In this document: positions 47,000-56,509 of the stretch, piece after piece
Layout of the letters: each line of letters starts with the position of its first letter
Position numbering within the stretch: the stretch's first letter is position 1
Origin: Polytrichum commune
Lineage: Eukaryota > Streptophyta > Polytrichopsida > Polytrichales > Polytrichaceae
Reading direction: 5' to 3'
Assembly: GCA_950295325.1 (NCBI GenBank)
Contig: OX485807.1
Coordinates: 45,372,796-45,436,795 of the forward strand
Length of the DNA: 64,000 nt
Program-made: the position numbers and the translations under genes
Notes under the pieces: generated by a model
The model's input: the letters and a program-made list of their open reading frames with translations, nothing else
The model's database searches: none
Told to the model about the DNA's origin: nothing

Positions 47000-48300
47000 A
47001 CCTAGTTTAATTTGTACAATTAAAGATAGATGGTGAACAACGCTCACATTTCAAGTGGGATGAAGATGCCTAACTAAAATGCCACACTGTTTAAAGTCAC
47101 TCCTAATATGTTACACACCCTAAGCAAAACCCACATTGAGTAGACTTTACATGATGTGCCCATGCTTAATCCATTGCTTTGGAAGCATGTGTAGTGACGT
47201 GAGTTTCACACAAGTGCCTTACAATCCCTTAAACACAATGCCAACCAATCCTTGGGTTATACGTAACTGGTTAATTAAACCCATTCACAATGTTGACTTG
47301 AGTTAAGTTATATAAAGATTTGGATGAATTTATAAATGTTGCTCAATCATAAAAGGTCTTCATAACATTGCCAAGCCTCATGATCCATCACCTTGGGGCC
47401 GACACTCGCCCAAAATTTGGAAATTACATGTGGTCAAAGATAGGGTCCTTATTTTATATTGTGAATTTCATAAATTGCTTTGAGCCTAAATTATATTGAA
47501 TTATTGGCTTTTCCTTTTGAGATGGTTTTTGAAACGAGCCAAACTTTGGCCTCAGTCAGATAACCAACTAGACTTGGATGGTTGTGAAGGATAATTATAG
47601 GACATAGCACTCTTGCAACAAGCCGCTTGTTGATTTATAATAAATATATGGTACTTGAAAATGACTCACGCCAACCTTTGATACCATAAACTTTAAAGTG
47701 GCGTTCCTTTGACACATTGACTAGCAAAAGGTGATTTCCACATAGGATTCATGACCAATGTGTATATGCCACCTGTGTAAACAGTTATCTTAACGTGAAC
47801 AAGGCAGCACCCTAGAGTAATCAAATTATGTTTTGAGCCTTTAATTTTTCCTAGTATTAGCACTCTGGAACTCAAGTAAAGGAAGCGCAATTGACGTTAT
47901 TTTCATTCAAGGTCCACCTTTGAGGGTTTACAAATCTTTGTTTTACTTATGCCTCTCTATTTTGCAACATCTTCGAAATTTAACTTGAAACCAACACATG
48001 AACAATTACAAAGTACAGTCTCAAAAATAATTTACAATACCTTGAAATTTTCTAAGTGATCAGTGATTCATGTCTTTTCTTGAAATACTTCTATTGAGGA
48101 AATTGTGGTGTCTTATCAAAAACTAGTGGATGTGACGCTCCTAGAGTTGTAACCCATTGCAATTAGTGTACTTGACACTAAATTATACCATAATCCATAT
48201 ACCATGTACCAAAAAAATAAATTCTTTCTTCTAGTAATCATATCTTTAGTGCTTGTTTATTTCATGCATTTTTGAAATAAATTGATTGCATAGGGTAAGC
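47000..48300. other. intron-like part of the right arm, no further gene
   Basis: Blocks match 33,130-32,730 and 31,150-30,860 of the left arm. 47,365-47,955 has no match there and no coding signal. Confidence 0.5.
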
Positions 48301-48309
48301 CTCACTTAC

Positions 48310-48520
48310 TAGATGAACTTGCTACACATATTGGATGGCCCCCTTCACCATAATAGGGGTTGTAGCTTCATAGCCTCCACCTACTTGTTCAATCACTTCC
48401 ATTTCCGCTTCCTTGATTATTGGGAACACCTTCATTTGTTCAATATTTGATGCATAGAACCCCATGACTTCGTCAAAGCTCGAGAAGTCCTCCATGGGTT
48501 GGTCAGGATCGAGCAATATA
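48310..48520 (-). CDS. acidic internal exon of unknown gene, right arm
   Basis: Acceptor CTTGTACAG and donor GTAAGTG match the left-arm exon 30,637-30,848. The peptide LDPDQPMEDFSSFDEVMGFYASNIEQ is conserved. Both splice sites and the frame survive in both arms. Confidence 0.45.
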
Positions 48521-49527
48521 CTGTACAAGCATGACATAATCATTGACATGAGAAACTTTGGTTGAAACAAATAGAAGATAAGTACCTTTCAGTCCATGCA
48601 CTTTGCTTGCCAAAATTTAATTTATTTCCCTACCACATCTACTCGAGCAATGGTTTCAACCAACCATTGTGTAACAAGTGTATAAAATGTAGCTTTGTCA
48701 CTCAAATTTTTTTATTTTGTATCGTCTTCATAAGGTTTCAAGTTATGAAATCAATTGTGAATGAATTGATATCGAAATCAGGACACCTTACATACCTTTA
48801 TTACCATCTTTGATAACATATGCACAAAGGTATGAAGAACATGGAACAAACTCACACACTCAACATGCGCATATGTGAGTGGAAGATTCATGCACTAACA
48901 ACAGTTACACTAGAATGTTGATCTAGGAATACACAAAATTTGAACCCAATGGCCACCCTTGAGATGTCGCCTCTAAGTCAAGTGGCACATCCGTGCAATC
49001 GTTTAACATCCCTCACACACTAGTAGGAAATATGCCAATTCTTGAACACAAGATCATTTTGAAGGGGCGTTGAGTAGAGTACAATCTTGTGGACAAGAGA
49101 GTCAAATCCAACCTACAACTGCCATACATTTCACCACATTTCTTACTAGTGTAAGGTACAAAAGGAAGCTACAAAAACAAAGGTCAATGTTCAATCGGAT
49201 TATGGATTCAAGGCCTTGTCCATGCTAGAGGCAAGATGCCATGTTGATGAGAGCAATTCCAAATTCAAACATAAATCTCAAATTTTGCTCCTCATTTGTA
49301 AAATTTTACCTAGATTGTGTTCTTTATTTTCCGTACTTGCCTCAAGTAACCACTAAAATATGGTTAATTGTCATTAAAGTCGGATCTTACATATTTTGTG
49401 CAAAACTATTCGCCCAACACCATAACATTAAGTAGCAATGCTAGGGGGTAACCCTTTGAGTACCCACAAATCTACCTCAACAAGAAGGGAAAAGCTTGCA
49501 AAGCAAGGGTGAATGAGTGGATAATTA

Positions 49528-49640
49528 ATCAAATATAAAAGCTTCAAAAAGGTATCAAAGAGGTTTCCAATGTGAGTGTCAGGAGACTTTTCCAAAAAGT
49601 GCAACTACCTTTATGACCTCGCCAACTTTCATGTTGCTTT
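49528..49640 (+). repeat. dispersed repeat shared with 61,360-61,450
   Basis: Both contain AATATA.AAGCTTCAAA, AGAGGTTTCCAATG.G.GTGTC and AAAAAGTGCAACTA in the same order and orientation. No coding meaning seen. Confidence 0.65.
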
Positions 49641-49934
49641 ATATCTATTTAGATTTGTTTAAATCGTAATTTAGGCTAGATTAGAACCTTTACCACCACT
49701 TGGCATTAGTTTTGTCCTAGAAAATGACATAATTATTTCTAAACATTGAAAATAACTACCCTATTAGATTAAAAATAGCCTAAGTAAAATTCAAACATAG
49801 TGCTACCTTTGCTCTTTTCATAAGGTCAATCCGGGCTTGTTATTAATGTTATGACGGGTTGAGAGTTAGGTCTAGCTTTTTGCTTTACCCATCTTGCAAC
49901 ACAAGACCCCAACCCTCACCTCCAAAAAGTATTA

Positions 49935-50041
49935 CTCCCTCCGTCCCAAATTTATTGTCCTACTCCCCGGAGTTTAATATTCCAAAATGTTTGGGATATT
50001 AAACTCCGGGGAGTAGGACAATAATTTTGGGACGGAGGGAG
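49935..50041. mobile_element. Stowaway MITE
   Basis: 107-bp near-perfect hairpin with CTCCCTCCGTCCCAAA ends and TA on both sides. Absent from the matching place in the left arm, so it inserted after the duplication. Confidence 0.95.
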
Positions 50042-50202
50042 TACCATGTAGGCATACATATCATAGTTGGGACTTAGAACCCCATGCGAAGAGGTAAGTC
50101 CCAACTTCCATGCTCTCAACGGTTGAGATTCACGGATTGACCCGAAGTGACTTTTGACTTAGGACTTGGGAGCCAGTGTGAACTGGCCTACGAATGTGCC
50201 TT

Positions 50203-50493
50203 TCACGAGAGCGGGAGGCACCAAAATGGATACGAAATCTGCGAAGGGAATCGGTTGAAGGTCAGCTGAAGCCACCTCCGTAGCGGCTCGCTGATGGCTC
50301 TACGCTCCCGAGATACATCGTGTGCGTCTATTGCGAGGGGCCCGCCTCGATGGCGGAGAGGCAGCAAGAGTGTCAGGAAGAAATGAAATGTCGAAGAACC
50401 TCGGTTTTCAAGTTCCTTCGAGAGCATAACACCTTCACCTAGAATCATGGTAATTTGTGTCACACAAAAGATTCGCCAAACGATCGCCTGCAT
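50203..50493 (-). other. conserved open frame, right arm
   Basis: Partner of 29,242-29,487; nearly identical peptide (HFFLTLLLPLRHRGGPLAID). The frame is open about 15 codons further 5' here. No domain recognised. Confidence 0.3.
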
Positions 50494-50494
50494 C

Positions 50495-50818
50495 CTAGTG
50501 ATGTTCTAGACGTGCACCACCCGTCAGAGAAGGGGGAGAAGGGAGATGAAGCTTGCACAAGTTTGTGCTGCACCCAATTAACTTAGCTTCAAGACTCGCA
50601 AGGCATGAGTTCACGATTGCTCGTCCACTCCAGCTGCTCCCAGACACGCAGCTGGAATCTCTCGAGGCACTAAACATTTCTGGAACCGAGTGGTTCTCAG
50701 TTCGAGGTGCATTAGTAAGCGAAGAAACACCGCGCAAGAAGGCCCAACGGGGTGAGAGTAAAAATTTCAATACTTGGTGTTTGAGACAGCGCTGAACATA
50801 CTCGACTTCAAACAACAA
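50495..50818 (-). other. conserved open frame, right arm (pair of 28,872)
   Basis: 107 codons, about 88 percent like its partner. The plus strand is also open here (50,553-50,795), with a faint leucine-rich repeat look. Confidence 0.3.
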
Positions 50819-51699
50819 TCTTCAATTCGCCGTGTCGTCGGAGCACGAACTTGCAAAGATTGCGGGCATCAAAACTGAGTGACAAATGCAAATGTATTGA
50901 CATGAACTGGTTGAATGCGAATGGATATGAATACGATACAATGATGAGGAGAAGGGGAATGATCGGAATAAGATTAGTAAAAGCGTGGTTCGTCTAAATG
51001 TTTGTATCCAAGAAAACACTGTTCTAAGCCAAGAAAATAGAGGATCCTGGAATTTCAGAGTGCCCGCTCTCTTCTTGGACACTGTTTATAACTCAGTATG
51101 TGAAAGTAAGGCAGACCCCACAAGAAACCGCTCGCTCTCTTGTTTCATGATTCTTCATCCAGTCCGTCAATCTACTCTTGAACACGCAACTGGGACAACA
51201 CGTAACAAAAACAAACAAACAAAAAGAAGGAAATGAACAATGAGGACAGGCAAAGAGGATCGCACCTAGATTTGGTATTGTACAAATGCTGCTACGTACA
51301 GGACTGACGAACTCGTTCGGTGGTAGCTGCTAGAGATGGTCGACCACCTCAACTTCCTAGTGTGCTTTCTTCAAGTGTGCATGTCGGACTCCTTCGAATT
51401 GGTCACCGTATCCTGAAATGAGGTGTGGCAAAGTAGAGGGTGCGATAAGCGAAGCCCGAAAAAGCTCTCTGAAAAGAAAAAATATATTTTTTCCGCTAAA
51501 TGACCAAGCCTTCACTACAATCTAATGATGCATCACACATGAAGTCGCTACAATCGACACAAATGTGAGATCGCAGGATTATGTGTTTTATACACTTGCC
51601 CACGGTGTCACCAGGGCGCCTCATGAGTCCATGGAGACGCCCCACGGAAATCACCCATCCCGAGACCCAAGCGCAGCAGCGATCTGGGCCATGGAAGCG

Positions 51700-52075
51700 C
51701 CCCACGGAAATCGATGGTGGATGGGAAAAAAGGAAGCCCCGGGCCATGGAAATCGATGGTGGATGGGAAAAAAAGGAAGCACCGGGCCATGGAAATCGAT
51801 GGTGGATGGGAAAAAAGGAAGCCCCGGGGCACGGAAATCGATGGTGGATAGGAAAAAAGGAAACCCCGGGGCACGGAAATCGATGGTGGATGGAGAGTCG
51901 GTATGCCCCGGGCACGGAAATCGATGGTGGATGGAGAGTCGGTATGCCCCGGGCACGGAAATCGATGGTAGGTGGAGAGCTAGCAAGCCCCGGGCACGGA
52001 AATCGATGGTGGGTGGAGAGCTAGCAGCCCCGGGGCACAGAAATCGATGATGGAGGGAGAGCCGGGAAGCCCCGG
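51700..52075 (+). repeat. 41-42 bp minisatellite
   Basis: Nine units starting AAATCGATGGTGGAT at 51,708, 51,750, 51,793, 51,835, 51,877, 51,918, 51,959, 52,000 and 52,041. The first units are 42 bp and carry GGGAAAAAAGGAAGCCCCGG; the later ones are 41 bp with GGAGAGTCGGTATGCCCC. The change of subtype along the array points to stepwise slippage. It is absent from the left arm. Frames open across it are artefacts. Confidence 0.93.
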
Positions 52076-52089
52076 GGGCTCGCTGGCAG

Positions 52090-53190
52090 AGGCTGGTGGA
52101 GTGAACTGGCTCGCTGCTAAGGGGATGAGCCCAGGAATTAGAATCCCAGCAGTCAGGTCAGCCGTGTACCTGGAAACAGTGTCTGTATATCAGCTAATCA
52201 GTTGATACCTGGCATTGCGGCCAATGATAGGGGAGAACCGACCATTAGTTACAGATGAACCGGTTGAGTTTGTGAAATAACCGGTTCAAGTTCAATACTT
52301 CAGGAGAATTACCGATCACTTTCGAGGAATTTGTGAAATATGCCTCAAATTAGTATAGAAAAACCGAAGGATGTCAACATGTAACCGGTTGGACTTGGAA
52401 ACACTAGGATCTCAACCAATTATGCCCAAACAATCTCCCCGATCCCTGCTTCCGGCACACAAAGAGATTAAGCTTGTTGGGATCATCTGTACACTACTAC
52501 ACATGCCGCTTGACCCCGCTTGACGCCGCATCCGTCACTTTACGGCAGGAGCCAAGGGAATCCCTTTGATTCATTGGGATTTATGATCGAGAGTCGAGAC
52601 AACTTGTGGCGTCCTATGTCAATGACAAAACGGGTGGCGTGTGGGTTGTTGGTTTGGTTCTCTATACGTGGCGGTGTCTCGCGCATGAGGGGCCCCACCT
52701 TCTCTCTTTTGGTTTCTATGCACTTGGCGTTGGCTTTGTTGGCCTTCTATCTCAAAAAAAAAAGAAACACGGGTGGCGTCGTCTGTCAATGGCACAACGA
52801 GAAAAGGGTCTAGATATAAGGTACTTTAAATTTTGCAAGAAAAGGGTATGAGCATGCACACAAGTAGCTCAAATCGACAAGTTTGGATCCATAATTTCGG
52901 ATTGGATGAAGTTTTCATAGCATTATTTAGTGACGCAGGCCATCATAATACAACAATGGGATGTTGTGAGTTCAATATGAATATGAGTCTCTCTGCCCAA
53001 CTTTTGGACCATTCCATTGTTATATGAGGGTCCAAAGGATGTGAGTTGCAAAAAGAGTAACGTTTTGTCTAGCAAATTCCCACTATAATTGTTTCGATCC
53101 GAAAACTATATGTGAGATCCAAAGAGTCAACTTTGGGTTTATGATTCCATCCTACAAACAGGGAGATCTAACTGCTACATTATTTTGTCT
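52090..53190. other. outer part of right arm, no gene seen
   Basis: Only two short blocks match the left arm. Short frames have no recognisable domain. 52,230-52,420 has repeated AACCGGTT.GA motifs. Confidence 0.4.
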
Positions 53191-53308
53191 AATTAGTGTG
53201 GGTTAACATTTGGAGTTACGTGTTGGGAGCAAGTACGGTAAAAGTGGGCAACTCTTGATCATTGCACATGTTTAAGTGAAAGTGATTCGAACAATGTACT
53301 GTAGTACC

Positions 53309-53488
53309 TTTACCACTTTAACTATTTATAGGGAAAACCAATATTGCGTATTTTTGGATGTGGCAATCCCGGGTTTGAAGGAAAATTCATTTTTGCCATA
53401 TGAATGTATTAGATTTTAAAAATACAATTTTTGAAATGTTTGGTTATTCTTTAAATAGTTCAATTAGTGCCAAAGCGGTAAAAGTACT
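53309..53488. mobile_element. MITE with GTACTTTTACCGCTTTGGC ends (host of the big insertion)
   Basis: Inverted ends GTACCTTTACCACTTTAACTA and, from the right, GTACTTTTACCGCTTTGGC. The same MITE in the left arm (24,746-24,935) has the 17.3 kb element inserted at its tip, so this copy preserves the empty site. Confidence 0.6.
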
Positions 53489-53495
53489 ATGGTAA

Positions 53496-54110
53496 GGGCA
53501 TCTCCACCCCTTGGCACCAACGGGCACGCCAACAGGGTGGTTGCCGGTGCCAAAACGGGTTGTCGGTCGCGGGTCCCGGCAAGACCCCCACCCACTGCGC
53601 CCATTCCACGCCATTAAACCCTAAATCCGGCCAACTCCGGCCAATTGTGACCCCACCTTCGGTACTTCAACGCTGGGAGCTGCACACCTGCACTGCACTC
53701 CTATACTGGGAGTTTTTTTTTGGTTTTGGTCATGGAAGAAGGGAGGGCTAGGTTGGCGGGTGCCCAAGTAGCGTTCAGGGAAGATGAAGAAGACGATGAG
53801 TTGGAGATGCAGATGGCTCTTGATCAGCTGCAGTCCTTCATTGATTTGGAACCGGCACCGAAGAGACGGGCTGGTGGTTCGATTTCAGGGAAGTCTCCCA
53901 ACATTGAGAGGGCCAGGATAGCTATGGATAACCATATGTATCTTGATTATTTCGTTGATCCGCCTATATGGGGACCTAGTTTTTTCCGACGCCGGTATTA
54001 TATAAGGAGAAGCTTGTTTAATACAATTTTGGAGAAGGTGTGTGCCCGCGATAGTTACTTCGTACAAGGGAGGGATGCTTGTGGTTTGATAGGCTTGAGT
54101 TCCCAGTAGA
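53496..54110 (+). mobile_element. PIF/Harbinger element, left part
   Basis: Starts GGGCATCTCCACCCC directly after TAA, the usual Harbinger terminus and target. It carries the 5' end of a transposase-type gene and is cut at 54,110/54,111 by another element. Its right end is not visible in the window. Confidence 0.8.
53732..54109 (+). pseudogene. PIF/Harbinger transposase, N-terminal fragment
   Basis: The ATG at 53,732 starts 125 codons. After an acidic lead (EDEEDDELEMQMALDQL) comes the conserved N-terminal block of plant Harbinger (HARBI1-like) transposases: YLDYFVDPPIWGPSFFRRR, then YYIRRSLFNTILEKV, Y/F-rich turns and GLIGLSSQ. The family normally continues with QK and the DDE nuclease domain; here the frame ends at TAG exactly at the insertion of a CAGGGTTGTCTAT element. 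Not functional as it stands. Confidence 0.85.
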
Positions 54111-54982
54111 CAGGGTTGTCTATCGCGACGTCCTGCCACCGTCATGACGTCATGACGTGTCGTGTCGGGGCGGACCCCTCCGTCACGACATAATAGGGTC
54201 CACGTAGGGTCATACTAGGGGGAAGCTAGTAGGGTGGGTAAAATACTTACCTTCTTGCCAAGGTGGCATCCAATGTGGCAGAAAAATCTGACGTGGATGT
54301 GCATATTTCCCTTGCCAGGTAAATCATTTAGCCTTTGTGTTTATCATTCTGTTAAAATCAAAGTAGTAAAATATGACAAATGAGGGTGTGGGGGGGAGGG
54401 GAACGGAGCGGACGGGGACGGGAACGGGAACGGGGGTGGGAACGGATGCGGACGGGGGGAACGCCAGATGAAGGGCCGGATGGGGGCCGGATGGGGTACC
54501 GGATGGAGGCCGGATGGGGTACGGATGGGGGCCGGATTGGGGTTCGGATTGGGGGGGGAGGGGGTTCGGATGGGGGGGGGGGGCCGGGTTCGGATGGGGG
54601 AGAGGGGGTTCGGATTAGGGGGGGAGAGGGGGTTCGGATGGGGGGGAGGGGGTTCGGATTAGGGGGGGAGAGGGGGTTCGGATGGGGGGGGGGGGGCCGG
54701 GTTGGATAGGGGGGGAGGGGGTTCGGATGGGTGGGGGGGGGGAACGGGCGCTGGTAATTTTTTTCCCACTTTACCTCTACTTTGCTGACATGGCACCATA
54801 CGTGGACATCGTAAATCCTACGTGTCCTGATTGGGGTAATGTAATTACACAAAAAAATACGGTAAAATTCAAGTTCGTCAGGATAAAGACGGCATCTGGC
54901 ATAATGTCGTGACAGATACGTGTCGTGACGCCACGACATTATGTCGGGATTAGCCTCCGTCACGACACAATAGACAACCCTG
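54111..54982. mobile_element. CAGGGTTGTCTAT element A (non-autonomous)
   Basis: 872 bp with ends CAGGGTTGTCTAT and ATAGACAACCCTG. Subterminal DNA is full of TCGTGACGGA and its complement. The middle (54,385-54,760) is a G-rich array of GGTTCGGATGGGGGGGAG units. The first 280 bp are repeated at 54,987-55,260. No coding sequence; Pro-rich frames on the minus strand are composition artefacts. The expected target duplication is not found next to the right end, which abuts element B. Confidence 0.75.
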
Positions 54983-54986
54983 CCGG

Positions 54987-55260
54987 CAGGGTTGTCTATC
55001 GCGACGTCATGACGGTGTCGTGCCGTCATGTCAGGTCGTGTCGTGACGGACCCCTCCGTCACGACACAATAGGGTCCACGTAGGGTCAACATAGGGGGAA
55101 TGGACTAGGGTGGGTAAAATACTTACCTTCTTGCCAAGGTGGCGTCCTATGTGGCAGAAAACGCCGACGTGGATGTGCATATTTCCCTTGCCAAGTAAAC
55201 CATTTTGCCATTGTGTTTAGGGTTCTGTTAAAATCAAAGTAGAAAAATATGACTAAGGAG
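54987..55260 (+). mobile_element. CAGGGTTGTCTAT element B, left end
   Basis: Same terminal CAGGGTTGTCTATCGCGACG and about 85-90 percent like the start of element A, including GGGTGGGTAAAATACTTACC. It leads straight into the GC-rich arrays and the kinase gene, so the kinase region is probably interior to B. No matching right end lies in the window with certainty. Confidence 0.65.
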
Positions 55261-55672
55261 GGTGTGGGGCGGCCGGGGGCGGACGGTGGGGCGGACGGGA
55301 GAGGGGGGTGGTGCGGACGGCGGAGGGGGGTGGTGCGGACGGCGGAGGGGGGTGGAGCGGACGGACGGGGGGTGGTGCGGACGGGGGAGGGGGGTGGTGC
55401 GGACGGACGGGGGGTGGAGCGGACGGGGGTGGGGCAGACGGAGGGGGGTGGAGCGGACGGGGGAGGGGGGTGGGGCGGACGGGGGAGGGGGTGGAGCGGA
55501 CGGTGGAGGGGGGGTGGAGCGGACGGGGGAGGGGGTGGAGCGGACGGGGGAGGGACGGGGGTGGGGGTTGAGCGGACGGGGGTGGGGCGGAAGGGGGTTG
55601 GGAACGGGGGGGAGAACGCTGGAGCGGACGGGGGAACGCGGGGGGCGGACGGGGGGAACGCGGAGGGCTCCG
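55255..55672 (+). repeat. GC-rich tandem array, GCGGACGG orientation
   Basis: About 25 degenerate units of the type GGTGCGGACGGGGGAGGGG. It ends where the next array starts in the opposite sense, near 55,672. Confidence 0.9.
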
Positions 55673-56245
55673 TCCGCCCCAAGTTCCCTCACGTCCGCCC
55701 CACGTTCCCTCCCGTCCGCGCCCGTTCCCCCCCAGTCCGCACCCGTTCCCCCCCTACGTCCGCACCCGTTCCCCCCCAGTCCGCACCCGTTCCCCCCTAC
55801 GTCCACGCCCGTTCCCCCCCAGTCCGCACCCGTTCCCTTCCCGTCCGCACCTGTTCCCTTCCCGTCCGCCCCGCGTTCCCTTCCCGTCCGCCCACGTTCC
55901 CTCCCGTCCGCCCCACGTTCCCTCCCGTCCGCCCCATGTTCCCTCCCGTCCGCCCCACGTTCCCCTCCCGTCCGCGCTACGTTCCCCTCCCGTCCGCCCC
56001 ATGTTCCCGTACGTTCCCTCCCGTCCGCGCTCCGTTCCCTTCCGTCCGCCCCACGTTCCCCTCCCGTCCGCGCTACGTTCCCCTCCCGTCCGCCCGCGTT
56101 CCCCTCCAGTCCGCCCCACGTTCCCCTCCCGTCCGCCCCATGTTCCCGTACGTTCCCTCCCATCCGCGCTCCGTTCCCTTCCGTCCGCCCGAGTTCCCCT
56201 CCGTCCGCCCCCGCGTTCCCACGTTCCCCATACGTCCTTTTCGTG
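55673..56245 (-). repeat. GC-rich tandem array, CCGTCCGC orientation
   Basis: About 30 degenerate units of CCCGTCCGCCCCACGTTCC, head to head with the previous array, so together they form a kilobase-scale imperfect palindrome. Read on the minus strand the unit GCGGACGGGAGGGAACG matches the array at 62,630-62,975. Confidence 0.9.
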
Positions 56246-56296
56246 CCCCATGTCAAATCCGACCGGGATCCCATAATGATTGTGCTCCCCTTTGCC

Positions 56297-56304
56297 TATA
56301 TAAA
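56297..56304 (+). promoter_or_regulatory. TATA box of the kinase gene
   Basis: TATATAAA, followed by a CT-rich initiator-like stretch (TTCCCCTCACTTTCCTCTCC). It lies 213 bp upstream of the ATG and just after the GC-rich array, so the array occupies the promoter-proximal region. Confidence 0.65.
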
Positions 56305-56509
56305 GCCGTGGGGTTTTAGTTCCCCTCACTTTCCTCTCCTCCCACCACAAAGGGACCCGAGACCTTGTTGCCGTCCCAAGGACAGCGGCACCGCGCGGGT
56401 CTCAGGGGGTTTGGGAGGGCAAGGCAAATTGTGGGGGAACCCTCGCAATTTTTTTTCCAGATTCACGCACTCATTTCTACATTCACTCACTCACGCGGTT
56501 TTTTTCACG

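Larger units (their letters stand above)
44036..53495 (-). repeat. right arm of the large inverted duplication
   Basis: Reverse complement of the left arm (24,746-35,963). Arm-specific additions are the MITE remnant at 46,212-46,542, about 0.6 kb at 47,365-47,955, the Stowaway at 49,935-50,041 and the minisatellite near 51,700-52,075. The inner boundary is at ATTAACAATGCTT next to the NLR repeats. At the outer boundary the match ends exactly where a Harbinger element begins (TAA then GGGCATCTCC), so the arm may continue beyond that element. Confidence 0.85.

Noticed and set aside
51496..52050. ORFs across the minisatellite on both strands
   Set aside because: Result of the 42-bp unit being a multiple of 3; repeats differ only by slippage.
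54358..55092. Pro-rich 244-codon minus-strand ORF
   Set aside because: Composition artefact of the G-rich array inside element A.
55086..56350. Large Pro/Arg/Gly-rich ORFs on the minus strand
   Set aside because: Open only because the GC-rich arrays lack stop codons; repetitive composition with no domain.
55262..56509. Extension of the kinase frame 416 codons upstream (a 1,054-codon frame)
   Set aside because: The upstream part is only GC-rich repeats and would cross the TATA box; the ATG at 56,510 fits the gene.
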